A stretch of 64,000 nt of DNA from Dictyobacter kobayashii (GTDB lineage Bacteria; Chloroflexota; Ktedonobacteria; Ktedonobacterales; Ktedonobacteraceae): NCBI RefSeq assembly GCF_003967555.1, contig NZ_BIFS01000001.1, positions 868,001-932,000 of the forward strand, read 5' to 3'. The stretch's first letter is position 1, and the number at the start of each line of letters is the position of its first letter. Below are positions 39,557 to 49,392 of this stretch, piece after piece. The position numbers were made by a program, and so were the translations under genes. The notes below the pieces were generated by a model. That model was not told where the DNA came from. It made no database searches and saw only the letters and a program-made list of their open reading frames with translations.

Positions 39557-40670
39557 ATGAATGAATTGACAAATCGAATCGAACGCCTACAGGGACGCGT
39601 CGAGAAAACTATGGTGCGTCTTTGACCTGGCGACAAAAGCAGAACAAATTAAGACCTTAGAAGCTGAAAGTATGGACCCCGACTTCTGGTCAGACAACCG
39701 GAAGGCGCAGGCCGTGATGCAACAGCTGAACGCTTTACGCGAAGAGGTCACAACCTGGGAAGGGATCGCGACACAACTGCAAGACCTGCTTGGATTAGCC
39801 CAATTGCTGGAAGAGGAGCCAGATGAAGATATGCAGGCAGAGGTCGCCCAATCCCTCCCTCCTATAGAAGAGCAGATTGAGAAACTCCAGTTTGCCTTGA
39901 TGCTCAGTGGTGAACATGATGAGCGCGATGCAATTGTGAGTATTCATGCTGGTAGTGGCGGCGTCGATGCCCAGGACTGGGCGGAAATGCTGTTGCGTAT
40001 GTACCTACGTTGGGCTGAACAACATCGCTTCAAAACCGAGGTCTATGATTATAGCGAAGGTGAAGAAGCTGGTTTGAAAAGCACGACCGTCGAGATCACA
40101 GGACGCTATGCCTATGGATATCTACGTTCAGAGGCTGGCACCCATCGTTTGATCCGCCTCTCACCTTTCGATGCTGCCCATCGACGTCATACGTCCTTCG
40201 CTAAAGTAGAGGTTATACCCGACGTTGAGGACACCATCGAGATCAACGTTCGTCCTGAAGATATTGAAGTCGATACCTATCGCTCAACCGGGGCCGGTGG
40301 ACAGCACGTTAATAAGACAGATTCTGCTGTACGCATGCGCCATATTCCAACGGGTATCGTCGTCACATGTCAGAATGAGCGCTCACAGATTCAAAACCGT
40401 GAGGTTGCGATGAAACTTCTCAAAGCCAAACTCTTTGAGTTGGAGCTAAAGAAACGTGAGGAAGAGACGGCGCGGCTAAAGGGCGAACATGTACAGGCGG
40501 ACTTCGGTACCCAGATTCGTTCCGTGACCGTGCATCCATATAGTATTGTTAAGGATCATCGTACAAACTTTGAAACTGGCAATACTGAGGGCTACCTGGC
40601 TGGAGACGTTGATCCTTTCATCCACGCCTACTTACAAGATAAAGCAGGTGGGGTTGCGACCAGCGAATAA
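39557..40670 (+). CDS. prfB: Peptide chain release factor 2, with programmed +1 frameshift
   Basis: RF2 ends translation at UGA and UAA codons. The gene starts at 39557 (MNELTNRIERLQG), reads 22 codons to CTT TGA at 39620-39625, and continues in the +1 frame as DLATKAEQIKTLE. This CTT-TGA-C slip site is the known autoregulatory frameshift of prfB, so it is real and not an error. The GGQ motif is in STGAGGQHVNKTDSA, and the codon-recognition SPF is in IRLSPFDAAHRRHTSF. The corrected length is about 371 residues. Confidence 0.95.
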
Positions 40671-40681
40671 AGTAATTTGTT

Positions 40682-40884
40682 AGAATGTATCTTACTCCCA
40701 TCATCATGGGGAGGATGCCACCCTTGTGCGGACGTGCGCTGGCGCGCCCGCACTTTTTTATAGTGTGGTGTAGAAAATGCGCAAAGCGCATTTTCTACAC
40801 CACACTATAAAAACAATTTTGAGCGCCAAAGTCGCTCAAATACAGGTGCGAAGAGCGCAGAGATCATGCGGATAAGATACATTC
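40682..40884 (+). mobile_element. Family A palindromic element, copy 3 (complete, with terminal inverted repeats)
   Basis: The best-preserved copy. Perfect 12-base terminal inverted repeats GAATGTATCTTA (40683-40694) and complement (40873-40884) bound it. Inside: left stem GTGCGG...CCGCAC plus TTTTTT, a core of perfect 28-base arms (40755-40782 and 40786-40813; include TATAGTGTGGTGTAG) with AAA loop, and right stem TTGAGCG...CGCTCAAA (40819-40839). It fills the gap between the converging prfB and sigma factor genes and abuts the latter's stop, so it probably also terminates both. Confidence 0.82.
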
Positions 40885-41889
40885 TTAGACCCGAGCGAGC
40901 TCGCGTATACCTTCGTAGCGTTCGGGATAACGCATTTTACGCAATGCTTTTACTTCAATCTGCCGGATGCGCTCACGTGTCAGGTGAAATACGGTACTGA
41001 CCTCATCTAAGGACAAGGAGTGGCCGTCTTTCAGGCCATAGCGCATCTCGATAATCGTACGTTCACGGGGATTAAGGACCAGCAAAATCTGCTCGATCTG
41101 CTGCTGCAATAACTGCTGAACAGCTTGATCCACCGGCGCCTCTTGATGGGTAGTATCAACGATCGCATCAGCCAGATGGTATTCTTCATCATCGACCATT
41201 GGCGCGTCCAGCGAGACAGGTTGATCGGCCGCGTTAAGCAATTCAATCACCCGCTCTCGAGGTAAACCTACCTCCAACGCAATCTGCTCAGGCAAGGGCT
41301 CTGTACCTTCCTCCTGATAGATCCGGCGCGCTACGCGCTTGATTTTATAGATAAGCTCTACTACGTGCACTGGAATATGAATACAACGCGCATGCTCGGC
41401 GATCGTACGACTGATAGCCTGGCGAATCCACCAGGTCGCATAGGTGCTAAAACGAAAACCACGCTGGTAATCAAACTTTTGCGTGGCACGCATTAAGCCA
41501 ATATTGCCTTCTTGTATCAAGTCTAATAACGGCAGACCCTGATTGGCATAGCGCTTGGCAATACTTACCACCAGGCGCAAATTGGCCTCGATTAAACGCT
41601 GGCGCGCATAGGCATCGCCCCGGGCCACACGCTCAGCTAATGCCAATTCTTGTTCAGAAGATAAAAGTGGATAAAAACCAATTTCCTTTAAATATTGCTT
41701 CACGGCATCATCACTGATTGCTCGTTGATCCTCTTCCTCCTCTTCCTCAGGAAGTTCTTCACTATAAACATCATCATTAAAATCTTTTTCATCTAACAGC
41801 AGAGGCTCTGGCGCGGACTTACCATTCTCATTCTTCTCAGCTACCGCGGTCGTAGCACGACTGGTCGTTCTTCCAGTTCTGGACGCCAT
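40885..41889 (-). CDS. sigA: RNA polymerase sigma factor, RpoD/SigA family
   Basis: 334 residues. Region 1.2 is [17 protein letters not shown], region 2 has [33 protein letters not shown] and [15 protein letters not shown], and region 4 has [27 protein letters not shown]. Long region 1.1 is replaced by an acidic stretch ([11 protein letters not shown]). It could be the primary sigma or a close group 2 paralogue; Ktedonobacteria have several, and one window cannot decide. Confidence 0.9.
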   Translation of the reverse strand: MASRTGRTTSRATTAVAEKNENGKSAPEPLLLDEKDFNDDVYSEELPEEEEEEDQRAISDDAVKQYLKEIGFYPLLSSEQELALAERVARGDAYARQRLIEANLRLVVSIAKRYANQGLPLLDLIQEGNIGLMRATQKFDYQRGFRFSTYATWWIRQAISRTIAEHARCIHIPVHVVELIYKIKRVARRIYQEEGTEPLPEQIALEVGLPRERVIELLNAADQPVSLDAPMVDDEEYHLADAIVDTTHQEAPVDQAVQQLLQQQIEQILLVLNPRERTIIEMRYGLKDGHSLSLDEVSTVFHLTRERIRQIEVKALRKMRYPERYEGIRELARV

Positions 41890-42409
41890 ACATCATCCTC
41901 CTTCTACCTACACACATAAATCCAGGTCACACACAATTCACTTCCTGACAATAGACAGAGGGCAACGAAGAGATCTAAAGAATATCTTCCCACTTCTCTC
42001 ACTTTGCAATAATCATGCCAAAGACCCGATAACGTGCCTGCTAAGCGAATAATCAGCTTTTTGCACATCAACCAGGAGACAATAAAGTGGAGATAAACGA
42101 CATCATGGAGATTGTCAGGACAGCATATTAAAGCAAGTCAGCAAGCAATGAGTAAAGTAGAAAAATGAAGATATTTCCAGAATTGAGGAATTTTTCACAT
42201 TGCTCTATGGACCAGTAATTCGATAAATATGTATGCTTGACTAGAGTTGTATCACCTGTTATGCTGAAGGTAAGAAGCAAAAAACTATGCTTCCTACCAC
42301 TTCTATTGACAGAAGAAAGATGAAGAATACCCCTTTTTTGTCTATAAAAATGAACAATTCTTCACTTAACTACTGACATAGAAGGGGACTTATGGTATGA
42401 TAGGTAGGG
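41890..42409. other. Long intergenic region between divergent genes
   Basis: 520 bases, AT-rich. I see one hairpin at 42269-42299 (GGTAAGAAGCA with near-complement TGCTTCCTACC) and a probable promoter for the downstream unit (TGACAT near 42374, TATGAT near 42396). No gene or RNA family is recognisable. Confidence 0.5.
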
Positions 42410-42547
42410 CATGGGTTACACCTTGCTGTGGGGACGCGGATGCAGCGGCGGAGGCTCCCCCTCGGCTTACAATCTCGCTAAGCCACGCTTGTTCAGCAAA
42501 ATCGACAAGCGCATATTACCTCCAGAGAGAAGGAAGGAGGCGATTTC
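42410..42547 (+). promoter_or_regulatory. GC-rich leader of the small zinc-ribbon gene
   Basis: About 138 bases after the probable transcription start, much more GC-rich than the region before. A CCTCC (42520) can pair with the GGAGG ribosome-binding site (42536), which could mask it. A short in-frame reading exists but has no supporting features. Function unknown. Confidence 0.4.
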
Positions 42548-42763
42548 GTGGAAAACGCATTTCCCCGGTGTCGCAAATGTAGTGAAGGTGATCTGGTTCC
42601 GCTTTCGGATTTCGGTAGCCAGGGAGCTTCCATAGAGTACAAGGCATGGGTTTGCACCAACCCCTCCTGCCTGTACAATATTAAGATCCGTAATGGTGAT
42701 ATCATTATTAATGAACCAATTAGTGATGGTTCACTCCATACTTATCGCAGTGGCCGACAGTAG
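42548..42763 (+). CDS. Small zinc-ribbon protein
   Basis: 71 residues starting at GTG, chosen because AAGGAGG lies 7 bases upstream. Two pairs of cysteines (CRKC near residue 8 and CTNPSC near residue 36) form a likely zinc ribbon, with VPLSDFGSQGASIEYKAWVC between. I know no function. Its position just before ftsY suggests it is not part of that operon, since a hairpin follows. Probably binds nucleic acid or protein. Confidence 0.75.
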   Translation: MENAFPRCRKCSEGDLVPLSDFGSQGASIEYKAWVCTNPSCLYNIKIRNGDIIINEPISDGSLHTYRSGRQ

Positions 42764-42823
42764 GAGTGTTGACAACACCAATAACGGCGCTCACGAGTGG
42801 TTTTGATCGCTTGCTAGCGTAAA

Positions 42824-42868
42824 GAGGAGGCAAAAGGCAGCTATATGTACACTTCCTTTTGCCTCTCT
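42824..42868 (+). terminator. Terminator-like hairpin
   Basis: Stem of GGCAAAAGG and complement, extended by AGAGG/CTCT on both sides, after the small zinc-ribbon gene. No long T-run follows. Confidence 0.5.
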
Positions 42869-43028
42869 ACACATAGAGGGGTAGTCACAAAAAAGGCCAC
42901 TGGAGTGACCTGAAAGGGTGATTATTGGCCCTCTATTTGGCTTTTTCAGAACAAATGCGGTATAAAGTCATAGAGTATAGCAATTCATTTAGAAATTTTT
43001 AACTTTATTAAAAGGAGTCAATGCTGAC

Positions 43029-44036
43029 GTGCTCAATCGATTCTTTGGGCAGAAACCTCAGGAAGATCCAAAACAAAATAAAACAACAGGTGAGGCTGCT
43101 CCTACGCAGCCAACGGAACAACCACCTGTTGCTGAACCCCGTTTTACCTTCCTGAATCGCACCCGTCAAATATTTAACCGGCTGGGCAACACTGTTCAGG
43201 AAACCGACACCATAACCGATAGCCTGTGGGATGAGTTGGAAGAGTCATTGTTGGGGGCTGACGTGGGACCAAGCACGACAATATGGCTCATCGAGCGCCT
43301 GCGCCAGCGCGCAAGCGACGAAAATATGCGTACAGGTGGCCAGGTACAACAAGCCTTACGAGAAGAATTATCCTCCCTCCTTGGAAAGCCATCGGCTCTT
43401 CGCTTTTCTAAACAATCTCCACTTACTGTGATTCTTGTCATTGGTGTCAATGGTTCAGGAAAAACTACCAGCATCGCTAAAATGGCCTATCGCCTCAAAC
43501 GAGAGGGGCATAACGTGATGTTGGCCGCCGGCGATACTTTCCGCGCCGCCGCCATTGATCAGCTACAGGAGTGGGGCAATCGTGTTGAGGTACCGGTCAT
43601 TAGTCAGAAGCCAAATTCTGATCCCGGCGCAGTCGTCTTCGATGCATTGCAAGCGGCCCAGAGCCGTGGCAGCGATGTCTTGATCGTCGATACGGCCGGT
43701 CGCTTACATACCAAGTTTAACCTGATGGAAGAATTAAAGAAAATTAATAAAATTATTCAGAGATTCGTTCCGGATGGACCACACGAGCTGTTAATGGTAA
43801 TTGATGCCACTACCGGCCAGAATGCCCTGTTGCAAGCGCGCAAGTTTGCTGAGGATATTGGGCTGACCGGCGTTATTATCACCAAGATGGATAGTACAGC
43901 CAAGGGTGGTTTCGCGTTTGCAGTTGCAGACGATTTAGGTGTGCCAATTAAATTTATTGGCATGGGTGAAAAAGTAGAGAATTTGATGCCATTCGAACCG
44001 CAAAATTTCGTGGCAGCGCTCTTCGCACAACAGTAA
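43029..44036 (+). CDS. ftsY: Signal recognition particle receptor FtsY
   Basis: 335 residues. It docks the SRP-ribosome complex at the membrane. A short acidic/variable N-terminus leads to the NG domain: [16 protein letters not shown] (G1), [28 protein letters not shown] and [10 protein letters not shown]. The GTG start at 43029 has AAGGAG about 12 bases upstream, a long spacing. It is followed by accD after 13 bases and likely forms an operon with accD and accA. Confidence 0.95.
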   Translation: MLNRFFGQKPQEDPKQNKTTGEAAPTQPTEQPPVAEPRFTFLNRTRQIFNRLGNTVQETDTITDSLWDELEESLLGADVGPSTTIWLIERLRQRASDENMRTGGQVQQALREELSSLLGKPSALRFSKQSPLTVILVIGVNGSGKTTSIAKMAYRLKREGHNVMLAAGDTFRAAAIDQLQEWGNRVEVPVISQKPNSDPGAVVFDALQAAQSRGSDVLIVDTAGRLHTKFNLMEELKKINKIIQRFVPDGPHELLMVIDATTGQNALLQARKFAEDIGLTGVIITKMDSTAKGGFAFAVADDLGVPIKFIGMGEKVENLMPFEPQNFVAALFAQQ

Positions 44037-44049
44037 CCGGAGGTTCCTT

Positions 44050-44925
44050 ATGGCAAAAGAAGCGGCTGTCCCACTCACCAGGCAGGCTTCCTCCCCCACT
44101 GAGGATAAGCCTGCTCTGCCCTCAGTGGGCAATATAGCTGTCAAATGTCCTAAATGCAAAGAAATTTTATACGGTCGCGATTGGGAGAAGAATCTGAAGG
44201 TGTGCTCACGTTGTAATCACCACTTCAGATTGACCGCCCACGAGCGTATCGATCTTTTAGTTGATCCTGGAAGCTTTACTGAATTGGATGCTGATATTAT
44301 TTCTGTCGATCCTCTCCAGTTCACGACCTTTCCACCTTCATATACAGATCAACGTAACTATGCCGATAAGCTAACGGCTGAGCGGCAAAAAGCAGGTATC
44401 AATGAGGCTGTGATCATTGGTCATGCGACCATTGAGAGTAAACCATTGTCCCTGGCGGTCATGGATTTCCACTTTATGGGTGGCAGTATGGGTTCAGCCG
44501 TCGGCGAGAAGATTACACGTGCCATCGAACTTGGCATTGAGCGTCGAATCCCTGTCATGATTGCCTCTACCTCGGGCGGAGCGCGCATGCAAGAGGGTCT
44601 TTTCTCGCTGATGCAAATGGCAAAGACCTCGGCGGCCCTGGCCAAATTAGGCGAGGCTAAGCTCCCATACATTAGTCTGCTTACCGATCCAACAACCGGC
44701 GGTGTCTCTGCCAGTTTTGCGATGCTAGGCGATATTACACTGGCTGAGCCCGGAGCCCTGGTGTGCTTTACCGGACCGCGTGTCATTGAACAGTTTATGC
44801 ATATCAAATTGCCTGAAGGTACCGTCAATTCGGAATTTGGGCTACAACATGGTATGATCGACGCCGTCGTACATCGACGCGATCTCAGATCGACCCTGGG
44901 ACGGATCCTACGTCTTTATTCGTAA
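44050..44925 (+). CDS. accD: Acetyl-CoA carboxylase carboxyltransferase subunit beta
   Basis: 291 residues. With AccA it moves the carboxyl group from biotin to acetyl-CoA, giving malonyl-CoA for fatty acid synthesis. The N-terminal zinc ribbon is CPKCKEILYGRDW and CSRCNHHF; the crotonase-like core has FMGGSMGSAVGEKI, STSGGARMQEG and TDPTTGGVSASFA. CGGAGG precedes the ATG. Operon ftsY-accD-accA. Confidence 0.95.
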   Translation: MAKEAAVPLTRQASSPTEDKPALPSVGNIAVKCPKCKEILYGRDWEKNLKVCSRCNHHFRLTAHERIDLLVDPGSFTELDADIISVDPLQFTTFPPSYTDQRNYADKLTAERQKAGINEAVIIGHATIESKPLSLAVMDFHFMGGSMGSAVGEKITRAIELGIERRIPVMIASTSGGARMQEGLFSLMQMAKTSAALAKLGEAKLPYISLLTDPTTGGVSASFAMLGDITLAEPGALVCFTGPRVIEQFMHIKLPEGTVNSEFGLQHGMIDAVVHRRDLRSTLGRILRLYS

Positions 44926-44999
44926 ACTTTGTTTGAGTGTAGCACTTTTTGTGACTACCAGGCACAGCGAGACAGGAATGCACTATAGAAGGGAAAGAG

Positions 45000-45986
45000 A
45001 TGGCCTACGATCTGGAATTTGAGAAACCGCTGGCTGAGCTAGAAAAAAAGATATCTACACTGCAACGCAAGGGTGATCGTCTGAAAGCGGACGATCTGGT
45101 ACAGTTACAAGAGGCTGAGCGCGAACTTCGGCAAAAAACCGAGGAGATTTATAAAAACCTCACCACATGGCAAACTGTGTTAGTGGCACGCCACAAGGAT
45201 CGACCTTACGCTGCAGACTATATCCGGCTCATCTGCGATGATTTTTTTGAGCTGCATGGAGATCGCTCCTTTGGTGATGACCACGCGATTATGGCGGGTC
45301 CTGCCAGTATTGGCAAACAAACGGTCATGCTGGTCTGCCATCAAAAGGGCCGCGATATGAAGGAGAAGCAGTTCCGCAATCTGGGTATGCCGCATCCTGA
45401 AGGATATCGCAAAGCTCACCGTTTGATGGAACAGGCTGAAAAGTTTCGTATGCCGATCGTGTCGCTGATCGACGCGTCGGGTGCTTCCCCAGGCCTGGTC
45501 GATGAGGAACGTGGACAGGCTGAGGCAATCGCTGCCACGCTTTATTTGATGCCTCGTTTGCAGGTTCCAATCATTGCGACGGTTATTGGTGAAGGCGGCA
45601 GCGGTGGTGCCCTGGCCATTGGCGTGGCGGACCGTGTGTTGATGCTGGAACATAGCATTTACATGGTGGCTGCCCCTGAGGCCGCAGCATCGATTATGTG
45701 GCGCGATTCGGCCCATGCTTCACACGCGGCAACCGCGATGCGCATTAGTGCCCGCGAATTGCTGCCACTGGGTCTGATCGATGAGATCTTACCCGAGCCA
45801 GTTGGCGGCGCTCATCGCAACTATCAACAGATGGCCACGACCTTGAAAGAGGCCTTAGAGCGTCATCTGGAAGAGACCAAAAGCCTTCCAATCGAAACAC
45901 TATTGGACCAGCGCTACCAGAAGTTCCGCAATATGGGCAAATATGGCTCGATCAAAGAGCCAGAGCTCGTCAGCTCTAAAGCATAG
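45000..45986 (+). CDS. accA: Acetyl-CoA carboxylase carboxyltransferase subunit alpha
   Basis: 328 residues. Partner of AccD. It begins with the usual helical part (LEFEKPLAELEKKISTL), then DFFELHGDRSFGDD, GMPHPEGYRKAHRLM, DASGASPGLVDEERGQ and GEGGSGGALAIGVAD, all typical of AccA. It starts 74 bases after accD and ends at a strong terminator. The biotin carrier and carboxylase subunits are not next to it. Confidence 0.95.
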   Translation: MAYDLEFEKPLAELEKKISTLQRKGDRLKADDLVQLQEAERELRQKTEEIYKNLTTWQTVLVARHKDRPYAADYIRLICDDFFELHGDRSFGDDHAIMAGPASIGKQTVMLVCHQKGRDMKEKQFRNLGMPHPEGYRKAHRLMEQAEKFRMPIVSLIDASGASPGLVDEERGQAEAIAATLYLMPRLQVPIIATVIGEGGSGGALAIGVADRVLMLEHSIYMVAAPEAAASIMWRDSAHASHAATAMRISARELLPLGLIDEILPEPVGGAHRNYQQMATTLKEALERHLEETKSLPIETLLDQRYQKFRNMGKYGSIKEPELVSSKA

Positions 45987-45997
45987 TAGTGCTCAAT

Positions 45998-46039
45998 AAC
46001 AAAAAAAGACATCCACTTAGATGGATGTCTTTTTTTGTT
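45998..46039. terminator. Bidirectional intrinsic terminator
   Basis: Perfect 18-base arms, A-run then GACATCCA and complement ending in a T-run, between accA and the converging dnaK. Confidence 0.95.
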
Positions 46040-46070
46040 ACGCTCATTGGGAGCAACCATGCGCTACAAC

Positions 46071-47963
46071 TTATACCTCGCGGTATTCACCCTCAACCGT
46101 ACCAGTCTCATCAGTGGTAGATGAAGGATGTCCCGCGCCAGCGCCGGCCGCCGCCGCGTTCTGGCTATCATAAATTTCCTGTCCCACCCGTTGCAGGGTC
46201 TGCTCCAACTCTGAGGTTAGCGAACTCAGGCGTGCGGTCTGGTTGCTGCTCAAGGCATCCCGTAGGGCTTTGATCTGCTGCTCAACATCTGAACGCAGGC
46301 TGGCAGAAATTTTGCCTTCAAGATCTTTCAGGGTACGCTCCGCCTGGTAAGCGGTGCTATCAGCCCGGTTGCGCAGTTCAATCTCCTCTTTATGAGCGCG
46401 ATCTTCCTGTGCATGCGCCTCAGCCTCACGCACCATGCGCTCGACTTCCGCATTGGAAAGTCCACTGGATGCGGTAATCGTGATGCGTTGCTCACGGCCA
46501 GTGGCTTTATCACGAGCTGTGACATTCAGGATGCCATTGGCGTCGATATCAAAGATGACCTCAACCTGTGGTACACCGCGCGGGGCAGGCGCGATCCCTT
46601 CCAGGCGAAAGTGTCCCAGACTCTTGTTATCACGCGCCAGTTCACGCTCACCCTGTAAGACATGGATCTCAACGGCTGGCTGGCTATCTTCCGCGGTGCT
46701 GAAAACCTCACTTTTGCGTACCGGAATGGTCGTGTTGCGCTCGATCAAACGCGTCATCACACCACCCAGAGTTTCTACACCCAATGACAGCGGAGTCACG
46801 TCGAGTAAGAGAACATCTTTAACGTCTCCTTGCAGGACACCAGCCTGGATCGCCGCGCCAATGGCCACCACCTCATCCGGATTAACACCTTTATGCGGCT
46901 CTTTGCCAAACAGTTTGCGTACCATCTCTACGACTGCTGGCATGCGCGTCTGTCCACCAACCAGCACGACCTCATCTACATCGCCAGGACGAACTTCGGC
47001 ATCTTCCAGTGCCTTTAACACTGGACCTTTGGTGCGCTCGATCAGACCACCCACCAGTTGTTCCAGCTTTGCACGGGTCAGATTCATCACCAGGTGCTTT
47101 GGACCATTGGCATCCGCCGTAATAAAGGGCAGGTTGATCTCGGTCTGCATCGCGGATGAGAGCTCTACTTTGGCTTTCTCAGCCGCCTCTTTTAGACGCT
47201 GGATGGCCATACGATCGTTGCGCAGGTCGATGCCCTGCTCGCGGCGGAACTCATCGGCAATCCAATCCATGATCAACTGGTCGAAGTCATCACCACCCAG
47301 GTGGGTATCGCCATTGGTGGACTTGACTTCAAAGATACCCTCGCCCAATTGCAGGATCGAGATATCAAAGGTACCACCACCCAGGTCATAGACAGCAATC
47401 GTTTGATCGTTCTTCTTGTCCAGACCATAGGCCAGGGATGCGGCAGTTGGCTCGTTGATGATACGTAAGACCTCCAGGCCCGCGATACGGCCAGCATCTT
47501 TAGTCGCCTGCCGCTGTGCATCGTTAAAGTAGGCGGGCACAGTAATCACCGCTTGAGTCACAGGCTCACCCAGGCGCGCCTCGGCATCCGCTTTCAACTT
47601 CTGCAGGATCATGGCCGAGATTTCCGGGGGACTATAATCACGTCCAGCCAACGAAACACGAGCATCTCCATTAGCGGCACGAGTCACTTTATAAGGTACA
47701 TTCTTAATTGTGCGCTGCACTTCGGCATCGTCAAAACGACGGCCCATCAAACGCTTCACCGAAAAAATGGTGTTATCTGGATTGGTGACGGCCTGGCGCT
47801 TGGCTACCTGTCCTACCAGGCGCTCACCATTTTTCGTGATCGCCACAATCGAAGGAGTCAGGCGCGCACCCTCACTATTTTCTAGTACCGTTGGATCGCC
47901 AGCTTCAATAACCGCCACCACAGAGTTCGTGGTGCCAAGGTCAATACCAATTACTTTTGCCAT
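46071..47963 (-). CDS. dnaK: Chaperone DnaK (Hsp70)
   Basis: 630 residues. The ATPase domain has [48 protein letters not shown] and [13 protein letters not shown]; the substrate domain and helical lid follow. The C-terminus ends TVEGEYREV after an Ala/Gly-rich linker. No grpE or dnaJ is adjacent. GGGAGG precedes the ATG. A CTTGAGT sits just upstream (47980), resembling half of an HspR operator, but no second half is visible. Confidence 0.96.
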   Translation of the reverse strand: MAKVIGIDLGTTNSVVAVIEAGDPTVLENSEGARLTPSIVAITKNGERLVGQVAKRQAVTNPDNTIFSVKRLMGRRFDDAEVQRTIKNVPYKVTRAANGDARVSLAGRDYSPPEISAMILQKLKADAEARLGEPVTQAVITVPAYFNDAQRQATKDAGRIAGLEVLRIINEPTAASLAYGLDKKNDQTIAVYDLGGGTFDISILQLGEGIFEVKSTNGDTHLGGDDFDQLIMDWIADEFRREQGIDLRNDRMAIQRLKEAAEKAKVELSSAMQTEINLPFITADANGPKHLVMNLTRAKLEQLVGGLIERTKGPVLKALEDAEVRPGDVDEVVLVGGQTRMPAVVEMVRKLFGKEPHKGVNPDEVVAIGAAIQAGVLQGDVKDVLLLDVTPLSLGVETLGGVMTRLIERNTTIPVRKSEVFSTAEDSQPAVEIHVLQGERELARDNKSLGHFRLEGIAPAPRGVPQVEVIFDIDANGILNVTARDKATGREQRITITASSGLSNAEVERMVREAEAHAQEDRAHKEEIELRNRADSTAYQAERTLKDLEGKISASLRSDVEQQIKALRDALSSNQTARLSSLTSELEQTLQRVGQEIYDSQNAAAAGAGAGHPSSTTDETGTVEGEYREV

Positions 47964-48255
47964 AATGTCTAGATCCTCCCCTTGAGTGAGGTTGTGTTAT
48001 GTCTGGAGAAAAGTCCCCGCATAAAGTTTTCAATCAGTTTAAGCATAGCCACCCTTCACTTACATCCCTTACCACGTAACTTTGATTATGCTTAAAAACT
48101 TTTTAGATATGTATGTAAAACAGCTGTGTTAAGCTGTGAATGTGTGATTTTATGGTAACCGCTCTTATCGTCTGTAGATCGAGAGGAGAAGATGTGTAGC
48201 CGCCAGGGGGACCGCTATCAGGTCCCCTGACCCTCCTGCTTTGCTAAGCGCACAC

Positions 48256-48744
48256 TCAGGCATTGGTGCCGGACTCAACCATCTGTTTGGGTTGGGCTTT
48301 ACCACTAGAGACTGTAATCTTACGTGGGCGGCTCTCTTCGACAACGGGTGCAGTGATGGTCAACACGCCATGTTCATAACTGGTTTCGATACCATCGGCG
48401 TTAATGGGTTTCGGGAAAGTAATGCTGCGCTCGAATTTACCGGAGCCACTCTCCTGCACCAACCAGTTGGCCTTTTCTTCCTGGACATTCCAGGGATGCA
48501 GGATGCCTTTCAGGTACAAAGTATTATCCTGTACGGTCAGTTCAATATCCTCTGGCTTGACGCCTGGTAGCAGGGCACGGATATGATAGCCTTGCTCGGT
48601 CTCATAGGCATCTACCACCGCACGCACGCCCTGAGAAGACTGTTCCCAGGTTGGGCGGACAAAGCTCTGCTCGAACAACTGGTCCATCGCATTGCGCAGA
48701 CTGACAAAATCGCGGAATGGATCGTGGCGCATAATCATTGACAT
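48256..48744 (-). CDS. Small heat-shock protein (Hsp20/alpha-crystallin family)
   Basis: About 162 residues. The alpha-crystallin domain has VRAVVDAYETEQGYHIRALLPGVKPEDIELTVQDNTLYLKG and ends GVLTITAPVVEESRPRKITV. It holds unfolding proteins for refolding by DnaK, encoded next door. The ATG at 48744 is chosen because AAGGAGG lies 8 bases upstream; an earlier codon at 48774 has none. A hairpin (48205-48228) follows the stop. Confidence 0.92.
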   Translation of the reverse strand: MSMIMRHDPFRDFVSLRNAMDQLFEQSFVRPTWEQSSQGVRAVVDAYETEQGYHIRALLPGVKPEDIELTVQDNTLYLKGILHPWNVQEEKANWLVQESGSGKFERSITFPKPINADGIETSYEHGVLTITAPVVEESRPRKITVSSGKAQPKQMVESGTNA

Positions 48745-48877
48745 AATAACAGCCTCCTTTTTGTTTATAACCATTCTTCTGAATATGAACAGCGCGAACT
48801 TCGAGAGTTCTATTGAAGGATAGCGTTATATTTACTAGCTTTACTTTACTCGCTTCCCTCAATCACCTTACGACCAT

Positions 48878-48906
48878 ATTATGCGTTACCTTACAATTTT
48901 TGTCAA
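48878..48906 (-). promoter_or_regulatory. Housekeeping-type promoter of hsp20
   Basis: On the minus strand: consensus -35 TTGACA (48906-48901), 17-base spacer, -10 CATAAT (48883-48878). The 14 bases TGACTTGACAAAAA around the -35 recur exactly before the HspR-like regulator gene (51014-51027). Confidence 0.7.
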
Positions 48907-48976
48907 GTCATTTACAAGCAATTATTCGTCATTCTAACAAATCTCTAACAGTTGATCCATAACAATATGTAAACAT

Positions 48977-49125
48977 AGTATGTGTCTTACTGCCATCATC
49001 ATGGGAAGCGTGCCGCTCTTGCGCAGACGTGCGCTGCTGCGCCAGCTTTTTTGCACTACGTAAGAAAACTTCTTGAGCGACTTTGGTGCTCAAACTCAGG
49101 CGTGGAGATCGTGGCGATCTTGAGG
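48977..49125 (+). mobile_element. Family A palindromic element, copy 4 (one core arm only)
   Basis: Shares with copy 3 the left flank (GTGTCTTACTGCCATCATC, ATGGG) and CAGACGTGCGCTG, then TTTTTT. The left core arm is missing: TTTTTTGCACTACGTAAG aligns with the right core arm of copy 1 and runs into the right stem GAGCGACTTTGGTGCTC. The surrounding 648-base gap (48745-49392) otherwise holds the hsp20 promoter and, at 49126-49392, no gene I can support. Confidence 0.65.
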
Positions 49126-49392
49126 AACGTTTAAGTTGTCACTCATCACAATCAACAACCACTTTTTCATCACAATCGATAGCACTGTTCTCTTCTAAAG
49201 AGGGTTTTTCCGACCCCTGGATGACTGTAACAGAGACCGATACATCGATGACGACAACATGTATCACAAAATTCGGCAAAACGACGGGATAAAGGGATAA
49301 AGAGGTCGGATTCTGCCCTCCTTTAAAGATATACTTTGTCTATCAAGGAGTCGAACGAACAACGCAGAGATATGAAAACGAAGGAGAAATAG

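Noticed and set aside
42397..42547. SRP RNA, 6S RNA or other known small RNA before ftsY
   Set aside because: None of the conserved cores (for example GGAAGGAAGCAG of SRP RNA) is present.
46435..47391. Long plus-strand open reading (318 codons) over dnaK
   Set aside because: It is opposite the perfectly conserved dnaK; its product is Ser/Thr/Arg-rich and has no family pattern.
47978..47999. HspR-type operator before dnaK
   Set aside because: Only one half (CTTGAGT) is present and overlaps the ribosome-binding site; the second half cannot be found.
49083..49292. Small plus-strand reading of 69 codons
   Set aside because: It begins inside the right stem of a family A element, has no ribosome-binding site and is Ser/Thr-rich.
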